This document shows positions 14,246 to 27,984 of a DNA stretch of 64,000 bases, one piece after another. How positions within the stretch are numbered: position 1 is the stretch's first letter; every line of letters begins with the position of its first letter. The stretch is from Glycine soja. Lineage: Eukaryota; Streptophyta; Magnoliopsida; Fabales; Fabaceae. The notes under the pieces were generated by a model. The model did no database searches, was not told the DNA's origin, and was given only the letters and a program-made list of their open reading frames with translations. The stretch is from assembly GCF_004193775.1 (NCBI RefSeq), contig NC_041016.1, positions 34,747,640-34,811,639 on the forward strand, read 5' to 3'. A program made the position numbers and the translations under genes.

Positions 14246-16449
14246 TGTGACACCCTCTACTCCACATATATATGTATTAATAATAAAAGGAATAAGAATA
14301 GGAATAAGAATGCATAATTAATTAAAAGTTTTTTTAAACACATTTAAATAAAAACATTTCAAAAGGATAAAAGACTCACATTCACTCTTCTAACATCATA
14401 ATGGAATGTGTCCAAATAAATAATAAAATCATCTTGACTCAAAACAAGGTCATCCAAGATTTCATGTAATTAATATAGAAACCTATACCCCAATGTCAAC
14501 CATCTGCTCTCACGAACATTAAGTTTGAAATCATCATAAGATCCAAACACAAACAACACACACGGAATAAGTTAACACATTAACTAATGGAGATAAATGG
14601 GGCAACACAGATATACATATCATATAAATGAAATACAACTTACTTAAACACAACTCTTGTTATTCCACCACTTGTTGTGTAACATCACATCTCAGCACAA
14701 CATGTCTCATTCATTTTCACATCATTCACGTACTCAAGGATCAAACATTATCACTCAACCAATCTATATCAGTCAATACACAAGTGTTATACAACAAATA
14801 TACTAAGACTTAATCATATATGCAATGTGGTACCATGTCAGTGAAAAACCTTGTCAAGCACCTAGGAGTACATGACAAGACAAATCACACACTGGTAAGT
14901 CAGGTCACTCTTATTAGGTAAAATCATAGGGATCACCAATCAGGGTCACGCTGTTTTGTGAGAATGCTCCAACCATGTGGGATTGACACATGCGTAAAGG
15001 AGCACTCAAACCGGGTGCATTTATCCTCAAGGCCTAGACTCCGAAGGGTCTGTTGGGACCTCTTTTTCCTGATTCAGGTATAGTCCAAAAAACATTTTAG
15101 CATACAAACTCTATTTATGAATTGCATAAAACACACGACTCCCCAACTGTTCTCAAAATAATTTTTTATCTCGTCGGGCTTGTGATTAAACTCGTTGGGT
15201 CCCTGCAGCGGTTCCCATCACAATACTTGTCGCACATTAACTCTTCATCCTTAAAGGGTCTTATAGTCGTGTGATTATACGATTCATAGCTCACAACTCA
15301 ATGCACACAACATCTCAATGCACATATATATTACAAGTCAATACATACTCAATTTATCACATACACTCGGTCTCAATCACAATGGTAAAATACCAAAGTA
15401 GCATGTTATCACACCTCATGAATCATATACACTTTACCTATAAACTATGCAATACACACAATTACTCAATTGTTTTCAAAATCATTTTAACACGCCACAC
15501 CTCAAAGTGATTCAACTCGTCGGGTTCCCACAGCGGATCCCATCACAATACTCGTCGCGCAAAAACTCGTTGCCCTTATAGGGTATTAAAATTGTGTGAT
15601 TGCATAGTTCATAACTCACAACTTAATACATACAATATCTCAATACACATGTATCTCACCATTAATCACAGGTTCAATTTGTCACTTACTCACAATTTGA
15701 ATCACCATTTCATAATCTCAATATAACAATTAATACAAAAATGTTTCTCACAACATGGGGAGTAAAACCCCTCAAACAATTACACATAATCATATTAAAA
15801 TCAATGAATCAAAATCATAGGTCAAAAACACGAAAATACCAAGAGCACTCAATTTTATCAACCAATTCGCATCAGGACATCAATTGATCTGTCAAACACA
15901 ACAATACCGTATTTATAATCATAAAGGAAAATTATAATTCAATAAACATCCCAAAATAAATCTCAATTTAATCCTCTAAGGATCTCTACGCATGTTTGTG
16001 GCTATCCAATGGTTAACGAGTCCAGGATCGTAGTTTTTATGGAACAGGTTTGGGTATATGTGGGAAAAAGAAAGCTATAATGTGAAGGACATTGCTCAAA
16101 GAGGGATTTGGGAGAGGAAGAAGGGAAAACGGAATTGAGATGAAGAGAAAGTGTATAGACGTATTGTCAGTCTAAAAACTGACCTAACATGTCTTTATTT
16201 ATAGCTAGGGTGCTTTTTGCCTATTATTTGCTCTATTTTTATTATTTTATAAACAAGAACTCTTTTTTATTTCCTTTCAAATGAATAAATAGAAAATCCT
16301 TTTTATTTTCCTTCAAACCATTATTTTAATTAATAAAGTTATTTCTCCTTATCTATTTAATTATAAAAACCTCATCATTTTTCTAAAACTATTTATTTTT
16401 AAATAAAAAAATCTTTTTTAATTTATTATACGAAAAATGAGGTGTTACA
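14246..16449 (+). mobile_element. Probable solo LTR of a Ty3/gypsy element
   Basis: 2,204 bp starting TGTGACACCC and ending GAGGTGTTACA, an inverted terminal pattern common in chromovirus (Tekay/Del-like) LTRs. The flanks are GCAAC (14241-14245) and GCAAT (16450-16454), a five-base duplication with one mismatch. A TATA-like tttatttatag lies near 16195, a sensible place for an LTR promoter. There is no coding sequence. I found no second copy in the window, hence solo LTR, formed presumably by LTR-LTR recombination. Confidence 0.6.
15185..15675. repeat. Diverged internal direct repeat within the solo LTR
   Basis: Two segments of about 165 bp, beginning near 15188 and 15509, share the order: aactcgt(t/c)ggg, cagcgg, cccatcacaatact, gtgtgatt, catag, ctcacaact. 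They differ by many substitutions and so are an old duplication. Confidence 0.55.
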
Positions 16450-18062
16450 GCAATACTCAAATCCCTACCAAACCAAGTGTATCACAAGCCAACACCATAA
16501 GTCTAGACATTTCACAATGAAATAGTTACACTTGTAGCACGTTGTCTCGGGCTTGTGTTTGAGGCAAGGGTTGTCTATGTGTGCTGCTAAGGGTGACAAA
16601 ATCGACTAGTATGAACCAATCCATATTCTATATGGCCCTCTTTTTTTGAATTCTAGCCAAGCCTGGAAGCCCATTGGATCAGCCCATATTGGCTCATTTT
16701 ACTTTTTTATTTTGTCTAAATGTATACAAATTCAAAAGTAAAAAAAAATACAAAAATATCGAGCCAAAATAAGTGTGGTTGAATTCAAGCCTATATTTCT
16801 TAAGTCCAGCCTAGCCTGGCGAACCTATAGGGCCAATCCAAATAGGACCATTTCTTTTTGGACCAACATTTTTGCAATCCAGCTTGGCCTAGCCCGGCCC
16901 GACGGCCCCACAAGACGATCTGACTGGCTCGGTCCATTTTATTGACATTGTACCTTGGCGAAAATCTTGTTGTTAAACAAATCGGTAAGAGAAGGACTAC
17001 AAGTTACAAAAAGGCGAAGAAAGAAGTTAATTGACTTTTCTTTGATGGTGAAAACAATTAAAAAGGACATGTGGAAAGTAGTGGCCATGGGGTTGAGGTC
17101 CTAGTCTTGGACATGGATCTGGTTGATCATGTGAGAACTGGCAATGAGTAATTGTCATTTAGGTGTGGTTGCATGCCCAGGAGTTGAACATTAATTTAAT
17201 AATAAGCATGTTAATTAATCGATTGTACTGAATTCCTGGTGTGAGAAGAGAAGTGGACATGACATGTCGCGTGTAATTAGGTCCAAGAGTTGTTGAGGTA
17301 ATGGAGGAGGTCAAGGATGATGGGACAAGAACCTTGAAGTGTTGAATTCAAATTCAAATTGATGGAGTAAAAGGTATGATAAGGAATGTGTTTTGTAGAT
17401 AATGACAATTTTGGGAGCTTGGGGAAGAGGATAAAGGGTGATAATGAGGGTTTGAGTTTGAGTTTGAAGGGAGTGAACAAGAGTGCAGTAGTATTTGCAG
17501 TCTAGTTATCAACATTACTTTTCTTTTTTCTTTTCCTTTTGGAGAACTCATGAAATTTTTTCTAGGGGCCAGCCTACCTCAACGAGAACCAACAACACCT
17601 CCTCCCTATTCCTATCCCAATCCTCTAATTCATTGTTGCCTCCCCTTCCCCACCTCCACTGGTATGTTCTCCTCTGGTTCCTCGGTCATGGCCAATGCAA
17701 AAAGAGGGGCGTGGGAGATTGAAGAGGTGTGAAAAGGGAAGCATAATAGGAAGTGAAGATGTTGGAAGAAGAATATCTTGGGCGACGAGATGAGACAGTG
17801 AAGGAGTATAGTGGGAGAGAAAAAAATAAACCCATGAGTGGCACAACCCAAACCCATGACATGACAAACATAAAGAAAAATGATAATTGGGATATATAGG
17901 ATGACTGATTAATTCTAACCCAGTAGTTATAGGAAAAAATAACTAAGTTGATTTGTTCCCCAAATTGTTAAAAAGAGGAAAACTAAATATAGAAATAATT
18001 CTAAATTAAATCAGCTAGAAATGAAAATAAGGAAAAAATAAATATCTCATGGTATAACGTTA
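16450..18062. other. Intergenic, no gene recognised
   Basis: AT-rich. A patch at about 16600-16950 is rich in gccc, ggcc and cggcccg words, resembling common short plant repeats, but I cannot define ends. CT-rich and GA-rich stretches near 17500-17850 give overlapping short open frames on both strands that look spurious. No exon-like structure found; some of it downstream of the kinase gene is presumably its 3' flank. Confidence 0.5.
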
Positions 18063-21226
<3,164 letters not shown>

Positions 21227-22116
21227 GATGTTTCTTCGTTGTGATTAGGGATGATAGTTTATCAATTTGGAATAATCTGTGGTTCGCATTACTTTCAACT
21301 TCATGTACATTCGGTACCTTAGAATTATCTTTATGTAGGGTAACATGGTATTTGAGTTTTTTTCTTTTTCTTTCAAGAATTTGATTGATCCTTTGTGGGG
21401 TATTTTTTGTCTCATTCCTATTCCCCAGCTTCCTGCGGGGACCTACGGGGACCCCGTTTTACATCAAAAAATGTCAAAAATTATAAAAAATATATTTTTT
21501 TTGTTTTATTTCAATTTTTCAACAATAATAAATTTAAAGTTTAATTCTAAGTTTAAAACATGACTAAAAATATCAACATAAATCAATAATAATAGTAATA
21601 AAATCACACAAGTATAAAAGCATCCAAGAAATATTCAAGTACACATTAATGTTACAGTATTACACAATAAAAATAATAAAACTAGCATAACATTACAAGT
21701 CTTCATACAATAAATTAACATTATCATACTGAATCAAGTCTTCATACTTTCATCCAAGTGCAATGAAACATCGTCAACATCAAATCTACACAATGAAACA
21801 TGTAAATATGTGTTTATAAAATATAAAAAAATCATGAATTAATATAATAAAATTGTCATACCGTTAGTGTTGTTGTGTCTGTATCGTCAACTATTGAGCA
21901 AAATTTCATCTTTGATTTTAAGGAATCTAATGACACAATTATACAATCATTAAAATAAATTAATTGCTTACACAATGAAGCATGTTTGTGTCTTTGTAAC
22001 TTGTGAGATATTACTTACATATATGATAATTTTATTTTGTATTTTTTTTACTAGTAAAATATTATATTAACCCTTATATTTATGTTATACATATTATAAG
22101 TTATGAGGGTATATAA
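21227..22116. repeat. Left part of an older GC-patch repeat, split by a solo LTR
   Basis: Around 21420-21465 a GC-rich patch (cctgcggggacctacggggaccccg) stands in AT-rich DNA. Very similar words occur at 23230-23340, beyond the solo LTR. I read both as parts of one non-autonomous DNA element into which the LTR inserted; ends and target duplication are not resolved. The remainder is AT-rich with no gene. Confidence 0.4.
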
Positions 22117-23203
22117 TGTAGATGCAATTGCCTTTGGTGTTTTGATGATGATCATGATGATATGATGCAATTGATGCAAATGGGCTTTTCAAGATTAAAT
22201 TCAAGACAATACTTCAAGATTACAAGTCACAACATCAAGATGATCACTAGTATATTAGGAAGGGAATTCCTAATTAAATTAGCAAAAGGTTTGGTCAAGT
22301 AATTTAAATTAAAAAGTGTTTTTCAAAGGATTTACTCTCTGGCAATCGATTACCAGAGGATGTAATCGATTACCAGTGGCCAAATACGTTTTACAACAGC
22401 TACTAAAATTTGAATTTAAATTTTAGACTGTGTAATCGATTACACAATTTTGGTAATCGATTACCAGCAGTTAATAAACGTTTTAAATCAAATTTTAAAA
22501 GCTGTAATCGATTACACAATTCCTGTAATCGATTACCAGACAGGATTTTCAGAAAAATAATTCTAAGAGTCACAACTTTTCAAAGGCTTTATTCATGACC
22601 ACCAATGGTCTATATATATGTGACTTAAACACGAATTTGCTCAGAGTTTTTCACAACAACAAGTGTTTATCCTCTCAAAGAGCAAAATCATTTTATCCTC
22701 TTAAGAATTCCTTGGCCAATTCAATTGCAATTCATTAAGGAATTATTTGAGTGCTCAATCTGTAAAATCCATCTCTTTCTAGAGAGATTTATTCTTCTTC
22801 TTCTCCTCATTCTCTAAGGGATTAAGAGACCGTGAGTCTCTTGTTGTAAAGGAATTCTAAACACAAAGGAAGGATTGTCCTTGTGTGTTTAGAACTTGTA
22901 AAAGGAATTTACAAGATAGTGGAACTCTCAAGCGGGTTGCTTGGGGACTGGACGTAAGCACAAGGGTGTGGCCGAACCAGTATAAATATGAGTTTGCACT
23001 TTCTCTTCCCTTAATCTCCTTTATTTATTATTGCTTTATATTCATATTCAAATTGTTTTATTTGAATCAATATTTAAGAAGATTGTCATTAAGGGAATTC
23101 ATAACTTGAATAAAAAGTGAAATAGATTTTTAATTAGGGAAGTAGTTTGGAATATCTTAATTCAACCCCCCTTCTTAAGATATCTGAGACCACTTGTCTA
23201 ACA
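22117..23203 (+). mobile_element. Solo LTR, probably Ty1/copia
   Basis: 1,087 bp beginning TGTAGATGCA and ending TCTAACA, with a perfect target duplication TATAA at 22112-22116 and 23204-23208. A TATA-like ctatatatatg lies near 22610. The end (ttcaaccccccttcttaaga) resembles Sirevirus-type LTR ends in legumes, from memory. No internal region or second LTR exists here. Confidence 0.8.
22343..22535. repeat. Six paired ATCGAT-centred palindromes in the solo LTR
   Basis: The core ATCGAT, mostly within TAATCGATTA, occurs at 22345, 22365, 22435, 22456, 22507 and 22528. They form three pairs with 20-, 21- and 21-bp spacing, flanked by gg/tg and cca/ca. The regular two-helical-turn spacing suggests a cooperative protein-binding array. 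Confidence 0.8.
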
Positions 23204-24778
23204 TATAAGTAAAATTTTATATACGTGAAGATACGGGGACCTACGGGGCGGGGAGCATAGTCCCCCTCCCCATCCCCGAATTAGCTGCGGGGGATTTTTC
23301 ATCCCCATCCCCGTCCCTGCGGGAAAATTTTTCCCCGATCGTAGGGTCCTGAATGAGGCAGTCCACATGGAAATCTCCGAGTTGCGAGGAGAATTACCAT
23401 GCCTACTTTTACCGCTTAGCATGAATTCAACCTGTTCTTAGTTTTATGATTTGTGATTAGCGTGCATTCAACGAAAAATCAAGATTATGAGTTGCACTTG
23501 GCACGCATTACATTTAGCGCAAGCGCTCAAACACCACAACTACAAAACACAAATTTTTATATTTCTCAACATTTACAACATATAAATCACTCCCAACAAC
23601 CTAGAACATCATCATATATGTATATAAATTTTTACTAATTAATCATTGAAAAAAACACAAAATAAGAACAAAATAATAACATCTGATATAAGTGCAATAA
23701 AAAAATGTGCAACGCCATATTAAATATTTCTTTTAATGGAATTTTAAAGTACCTTCATGCCTCACATACCGTTGGGTCTGTCCATTTGTGATGCATCATT
23801 TTAACCCAATAAAATATACAAAATTAATATAGATAGGGTTTCCTAAAATCATAATAGTTCATATAATAATATGAATTTTGTAAACAAAATATATTCAAGT
23901 ATTTTCTGAAAGAAATTACATTAATAAGTAAAAGTTTATCAAACCCAAAAGTTCCAACACTTGAAAACCCGAATTCTTAAAGGGGGGCCTGGGTTCTTGA
24001 TATTACCGATTTCAAATAAGGAACAAAAGAGCTCGACCCCACTCATCACAACTGACAAGTTACCTACTAATTAATAAGTGTACAATTTATTCAAGATGGA
24101 TTTAAGCTGATTCAAATTAAATAATAATGATGAAATAGAAATATCGGAAGCTAGATGGTACTCCACAACGTAAGTAATGGTTATTTCATGAAATTATACT
24201 AGCAGATAAAACACCACACATACCACGTGAGAAATTGATCAGAAATGACAAGCATCTAAATGTTGTAATTGAACTTTAGGGGTCGCTTTACGATAAAACT
24301 CACATAGATGCGTCATTTTAAAAATCAAATCGATGATTGAATGGATGAGAGTATTAGTTCAAGATTTAATGGCTCAATTGTAATTGAATTATGTATCGGT
24401 TTTATATTTTTTAATATTATATAATATTTTAAGTAATAATATAATATATAATTAAAAAATTAGTAGAAATGATTAAATTATATGTTTTATAAGATAAAAA
24501 CTAATAATAGTTAAGAAAATAGTTAATACTGATGTGAAATATTTAAGAATGTATTTTTTATCTTAAAAATATTTTAGATTAAAGAAAAGGGTCAATGGCA
24601 ACAAAATTGAGTTTTAACGTATCCGAAGCTTACTTTAAAATCATTATATATATTTTCCTTACCCCAATGATTGAAAGCGTGAACCCTTTTCTAGCAAATG
24701 CACTCTTATTCTCTTTACACAACTCCAAGTAAACAATTTCAAGCACATATAGAGATATTTGATCATCCGTAAACCCAA
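23204..24778. other. GC-patch repeat remainder, then AT-rich intergenic DNA
   Basis: 23220-23345 holds the GC-rich words (ggggacctacgggg, catccccatccccgtccctgc) of the split repeat. From about 23400 to 24778 the sequence is AT-rich with no exon-like structure, RNA gene or clear element. Confidence 0.5.
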
Positions 24779-24900
24779 CACTACTAAAAAATGTTTTTTA
24801 AAGTCGGTTGTTAAAAAACCGTCGTCATTTAGGGCAGTAACAATTTTTATAAATACTGTCAACATTTCAAAGATGGTTTTTGCGAAATCGTCTTTGAAAC
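24779..24900 (+). mobile_element. One terminus of a CACTA-type DNA transposon
   Basis: CACTACTAAAAAA begins at 24779, matching the terminal motif of plant CACTA (En/Spm) elements. It is followed by imperfect subterminal repeats of the type gtcggttgttaaaaaaccgtcg and gatggtttttgcgaaatcgtc, also typical. I found no opposite end (a tttttagtagtg motif) in the window, so the element is either truncated or has a degraded right end. Confidence 0.5.
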
Positions 24901-25622
24901 CTCAAAACGAGGAGGTTTTTTTTTTGGAAAAACGAGGAGTTTTGCTTCACTCTATTTACATCACATGACCTTTCCTTTTCACCCTGTCGCTGGTGCCCTC
25001 AACCAGTTCCTCCCCCCCCCCTCCCACCTCGTGTGCTAGCTCTCCGTCACCCATTATCCGTGGTGACCTCCCTCACCCACTCTTCTGTCCTGTTACTTTC
25101 ACCATAAAACCCACTCAGAGATTCACACTCCCAGTCCCAACCCTACTCTCACACACACTGCAACGAGAACCAAAGAAAAAAAAGAGCTTCTTCCATTTTC
25201 CGAAATCAAAGCATAAGGGTTAGGGTTTTTTCTGATCTTAGAAATTTGTGACCCAATGGCGGAGGAACCAAAGAGGACTGTCACCACTGGTGTCCTCCCC
25301 TTTGGGTATTTTCCACATTTTTCACCAAAACATCGAATAATCTTTCGTCTTACGCGCTAACTAGTGTTGAACAAGTCAATTCGGCTAGCGAGAATCAAAA
25401 TGTCACCGAATGATAGTCCCCAGACAAAATTAGGGTCTGATAGTTGCCCTTCTTTACTTACCTTTCATTGAAAATGAAAAGGTAAGTAAAGATAAGCACA
25501 CTAATTTCATCCGAGCGATCTTGCTATCCGACCAGCAACTGGCGAAAACCCAAGAAGTGAAACCTATAAAAATAATAAACGGATGAAGCATCAAAAGACG
25601 TCGTGGTCTTGCACAACAAAGT
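24901..25622 (+). pseudogene. Orphan gene 5' end, possibly captured by the CACTA element
   Basis: From about 25000 the base composition changes to a CT-rich, exon-like stretch resembling a plant promoter and leader. It ends in an ATG at 25256 in good context (acccaATGGCG). The frame runs 50 bases, MAEEPKRTVTTGVLPF, to a possible donor GGGTATTT at 25304-25311. After that the sequence is intron-like and no second exon follows. I do not recognise the protein. It looks like the 5' end of a host gene copied without the remainder. Confidence 0.4.
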
Positions 25623-26355
25623 AGAAGACATTGAAGTCTTGAAATGTAAAGAAGACATTGAAGTCTTGACAGAAAACATTGAAGTCTTAAAATGTAAAGA
25701 AGACATTGAACTCTTGATAAAAGACATGGAAGTCTTTGAAATGTAAAGAAGATATTAAAGTCTTTGAAATGTAAAGAAGACATTGAAGTCTTGACAAAAG
25801 ACATTGAAGTCTTTGAAATATAAAGAAGACATTCAAGTCTTGATAGAAGACATTGAAGTCTTGAAATGTAAAGAAGACATTGAAGTCTTGACAGAAGACA
25901 TTGAAGTCTTTGAAATGTAAAAAAGATATTCAAGTCTTAACAAAAGATATTGAAGTCTTTGAAATGTAAAGGAGACGTTGAAGTCTTGACAAAAGACATT
26001 GAAGTCTTTGAAATGTAAGGAAGACATTGAAGTCTAAACAAAAGATATTGAAGTCTGTGAAATGCAAAGAAGACATTGAAGTCTTGACATAAGACATTGA
26101 AGTGTTTGAAATGTAAAGAAGACATTGAAGTCTTGACAAAAGACATTGAAGTCTTGAAATGTAAAGAAGACATTCAAGTCTTGACAGAATACATTAAAGT
26201 CTTGAAATGTAAAGAAAACATTGAAGTCTTTGAAATGTAAAGAAGACATTGAAGTCTTGACAAAAGACATTAAAGTCTTTGAATTGAAGTCTTTGAAATG
26301 TAAAGAAGACATTGAAGTCTTGACAAAAGACCAATGTCTTTGAAATTTAAAGAAG
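25623..26355. repeat. Minisatellite of ~27-bp units, left block
   Basis: About 25 imperfect copies of a unit like agaagacattgaagtctt followed by (t)gaaatgtaa or gacaaa. Two unit variants often alternate, giving a longer composite period near 49-54 bp. Each unit contains the dyad AAGAC...GTCTT. The open frames across it on the minus strand are only the translated repeat. Confidence 0.85.
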
Positions 26356-27597
26356 GAGTGAATAGATAATTTAGTCCCTGAGATTGTACCCATTTTGTAT
26401 ATTAGTCCCTAACTTAATATTAAATTCAAAATAGTCTCTATCTTTGCATAAGTGTTGCAAAATAGTCCTTCCGTTAAATTTTAAAGTAACGCCGTTAGTG
26501 AGGTCAATTTTAGTGCCACGTGGACTATCCAACGTGACACTGAAGGATGACGTGGCATGACACGTGGATGTGTCTCCTAAAAGATGCCACGTCATTTGAT
26601 GATAAAAAACAAGTAAATAGGCAATTTAGTCCCTGACTTTGTACCCCTGTTGCATATTAGTCCCTAACTTAATGAAAAATTCAAAATAGTGCTTATCTTT
26701 TGCATAAGTGTTGCAAAATAGTCCTTAACTTAAAAGATGCCAAAAATCGTGCTTAAAGTGTCCATGCATTGCAAAGGTTGTGCCTTGCACGATTTCTGGC
26801 GGCGCAGATTCCTCCTTGGATTCCTTGTCATCTTTTTATTCCTCTAGTTTTTTCTCTTCTTCTTTCTTTTGTTCTTCATTTGCTTTTTTCTCCTCCACTT
26901 TGTTTTCCTCTGGTTTTTTCTCTTCCTATTCGAAACACACAAAAAATCAGAACCCGGAATGATACATTGATGGTAATTGAAGAAAAAAAAAGAGGAAAAA
27001 AGAATGGTTATGCAGACCTCGCCCATTGGTGTTGACGACTACAGAGATAAGGTTGTTGCTGTGGATTTTTGGTTCTTTTTATTTGTGCAAGTGTGTGTGG
27101 GTTCTTTTTCGTATATATGCCTGAATTGGTTCATAACCATCAAATTTGAAGAAGTCACTTATTCTATAATCATCAAATGACGTGGCACTAAAATTGATCT
27201 CACTAACAACGTTACTTTAAAATTTAACGGAAGGACTATTTTGTAATACTTATGCAAAAGATAGAGACTATTTTGAATTTTTCATTAAGTTAGGGACTAA
27301 TATGCAACAGGAGTACAAAGTCAGGGACTAAATTGCCTATTTACTCATTTTGTTATCATCAAATGGCGTGACATCTTTTAAGAGGCACGTCCACGTGTCA
27401 TGCCATGCTTTAGTGCCACATTGGATAGTCCACGTGGCACTAAAATTGACCTCACTAACGGCGTTACTTTAAAATTTAACGGAAGAACTATTTTGCAACA
27501 CTTATGCAAAGATATGGACTATTTTGAATTTAATATTAAGTTAGGGACTAATATGCAAAATGGGTACAATCTCAAGGACTAAATTGCCTATTTACTC
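26356..27597. mobile_element. Mutator-like (Pack-MULE type) element inserted in the minisatellite
   Basis: 1,242 bp with long inverted terminal arms. The left arm (26356-26735) and right arm (27178-27597) are reverse complements, beginning GAGTGAATAG and GAGTAAATAG. The flanks share the 10-mer TTTAAAGAAG (26346-26355, 27598-27607), a plausible target duplication, and its T variant is unlike the usual repeat unit. The interior (26736-27177) carries a fragment of a HIPP gene. No transposase is encoded, so it is non-autonomous. Confidence 0.7.
26740..27026 (-). pseudogene. Captured 5' fragment of a HIPP (heavy-metal-associated isoprenylated plant protein) gene
   Basis: On the minus strand an ATG at 27026 starts a 9-base exon (Met-Gly-Glu) ending at 27018. 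It is followed by a GT-AG intron (27017-26926, 92 nt) and a second exon from 26925, rich in Glu and Lys (EEKKPEENKVEEKK). It continues to the end of a HIPP-like linker, ESAPPEIV, near 26790. The short first exon and KE-rich start are typical of one HIPP subgroup. The heavy-metal domain start (IVLKVSMHCKGCA, with the metal-binding CxxC) is present but on the opposite strand at 26740-26784, because 26744-26795 is inverted. One in-frame TAA lies in exon 2. The fragment is not a functional gene. Confidence 0.65.
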
Positions 27598-27660
27598 TTT
27601 AAAGAAGACATTGAAGTCTTTGAAATGTAAAGAAGACATTGAAGTCTTTGAAATCTTTCA
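27598..27660. repeat. Minisatellite, right block
   Basis: About two units of the same repeat resume after the Mutator-like element (aagaagacattgaagtcttt...), showing the array was split by the insertion. Confidence 0.85.
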
Positions 27661-27984
27661 CTAAAACGTGGACATGCTTGGTAAAGAAACAAACCCCTAA
27701 ACCGATTAGAACAACATAATTTTTTTTTTGAAAAAAAAAAACAATTTGACTAATGGGGAATGAAAGCATGCAGATAGAATTTCTGATAACCAAAAATGAG
27801 ATTTAAGACATTAGCATTTCATTTCTTAGAGAACATTAGAAGAAACACTGGGTCCAACCGAATAGAGGAAAATCGCTCAAGGTGTATAAAGTTTGACACA
27901 GGCAAGTATTTCATCTCAATTCCAAACCACAGATATGTCATAAATTGATTTTACAAGTCATTTTCCATTATATCAAAGATAATT
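27661..27984. other. Short flank, no gene seen
   Basis: AT-rich sequence between the minisatellite and element B. It holds a T9/A-rich tract near 27719-27741. Bases 27979-27983 (ATAAT) match the right flank of element B. Confidence 0.5.

Noticed and set aside
16600..16950. Possible short DNA transposon with gccc/ggcc words
   Set aside because: No inverted ends or target duplication could be defined by eye.
17495..17870. Several overlapping ORFs on both strands near 17.5-17.9 kb
   Set aside because: They arise from CT/GA-rich sequence, overlap each other on both strands and show no domain.
25623..26355. Possible CRISPR-like direct repeats
   Set aside because: Units are contiguous and degenerate with no unique spacers, in a plant genome; it is a minisatellite.
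25454..26393. Minus-strand ORFs up to 159 residues over the minisatellite
   Set aside because: They are translations of the tandem repeat, open only because the unit lacks stops in those frames.
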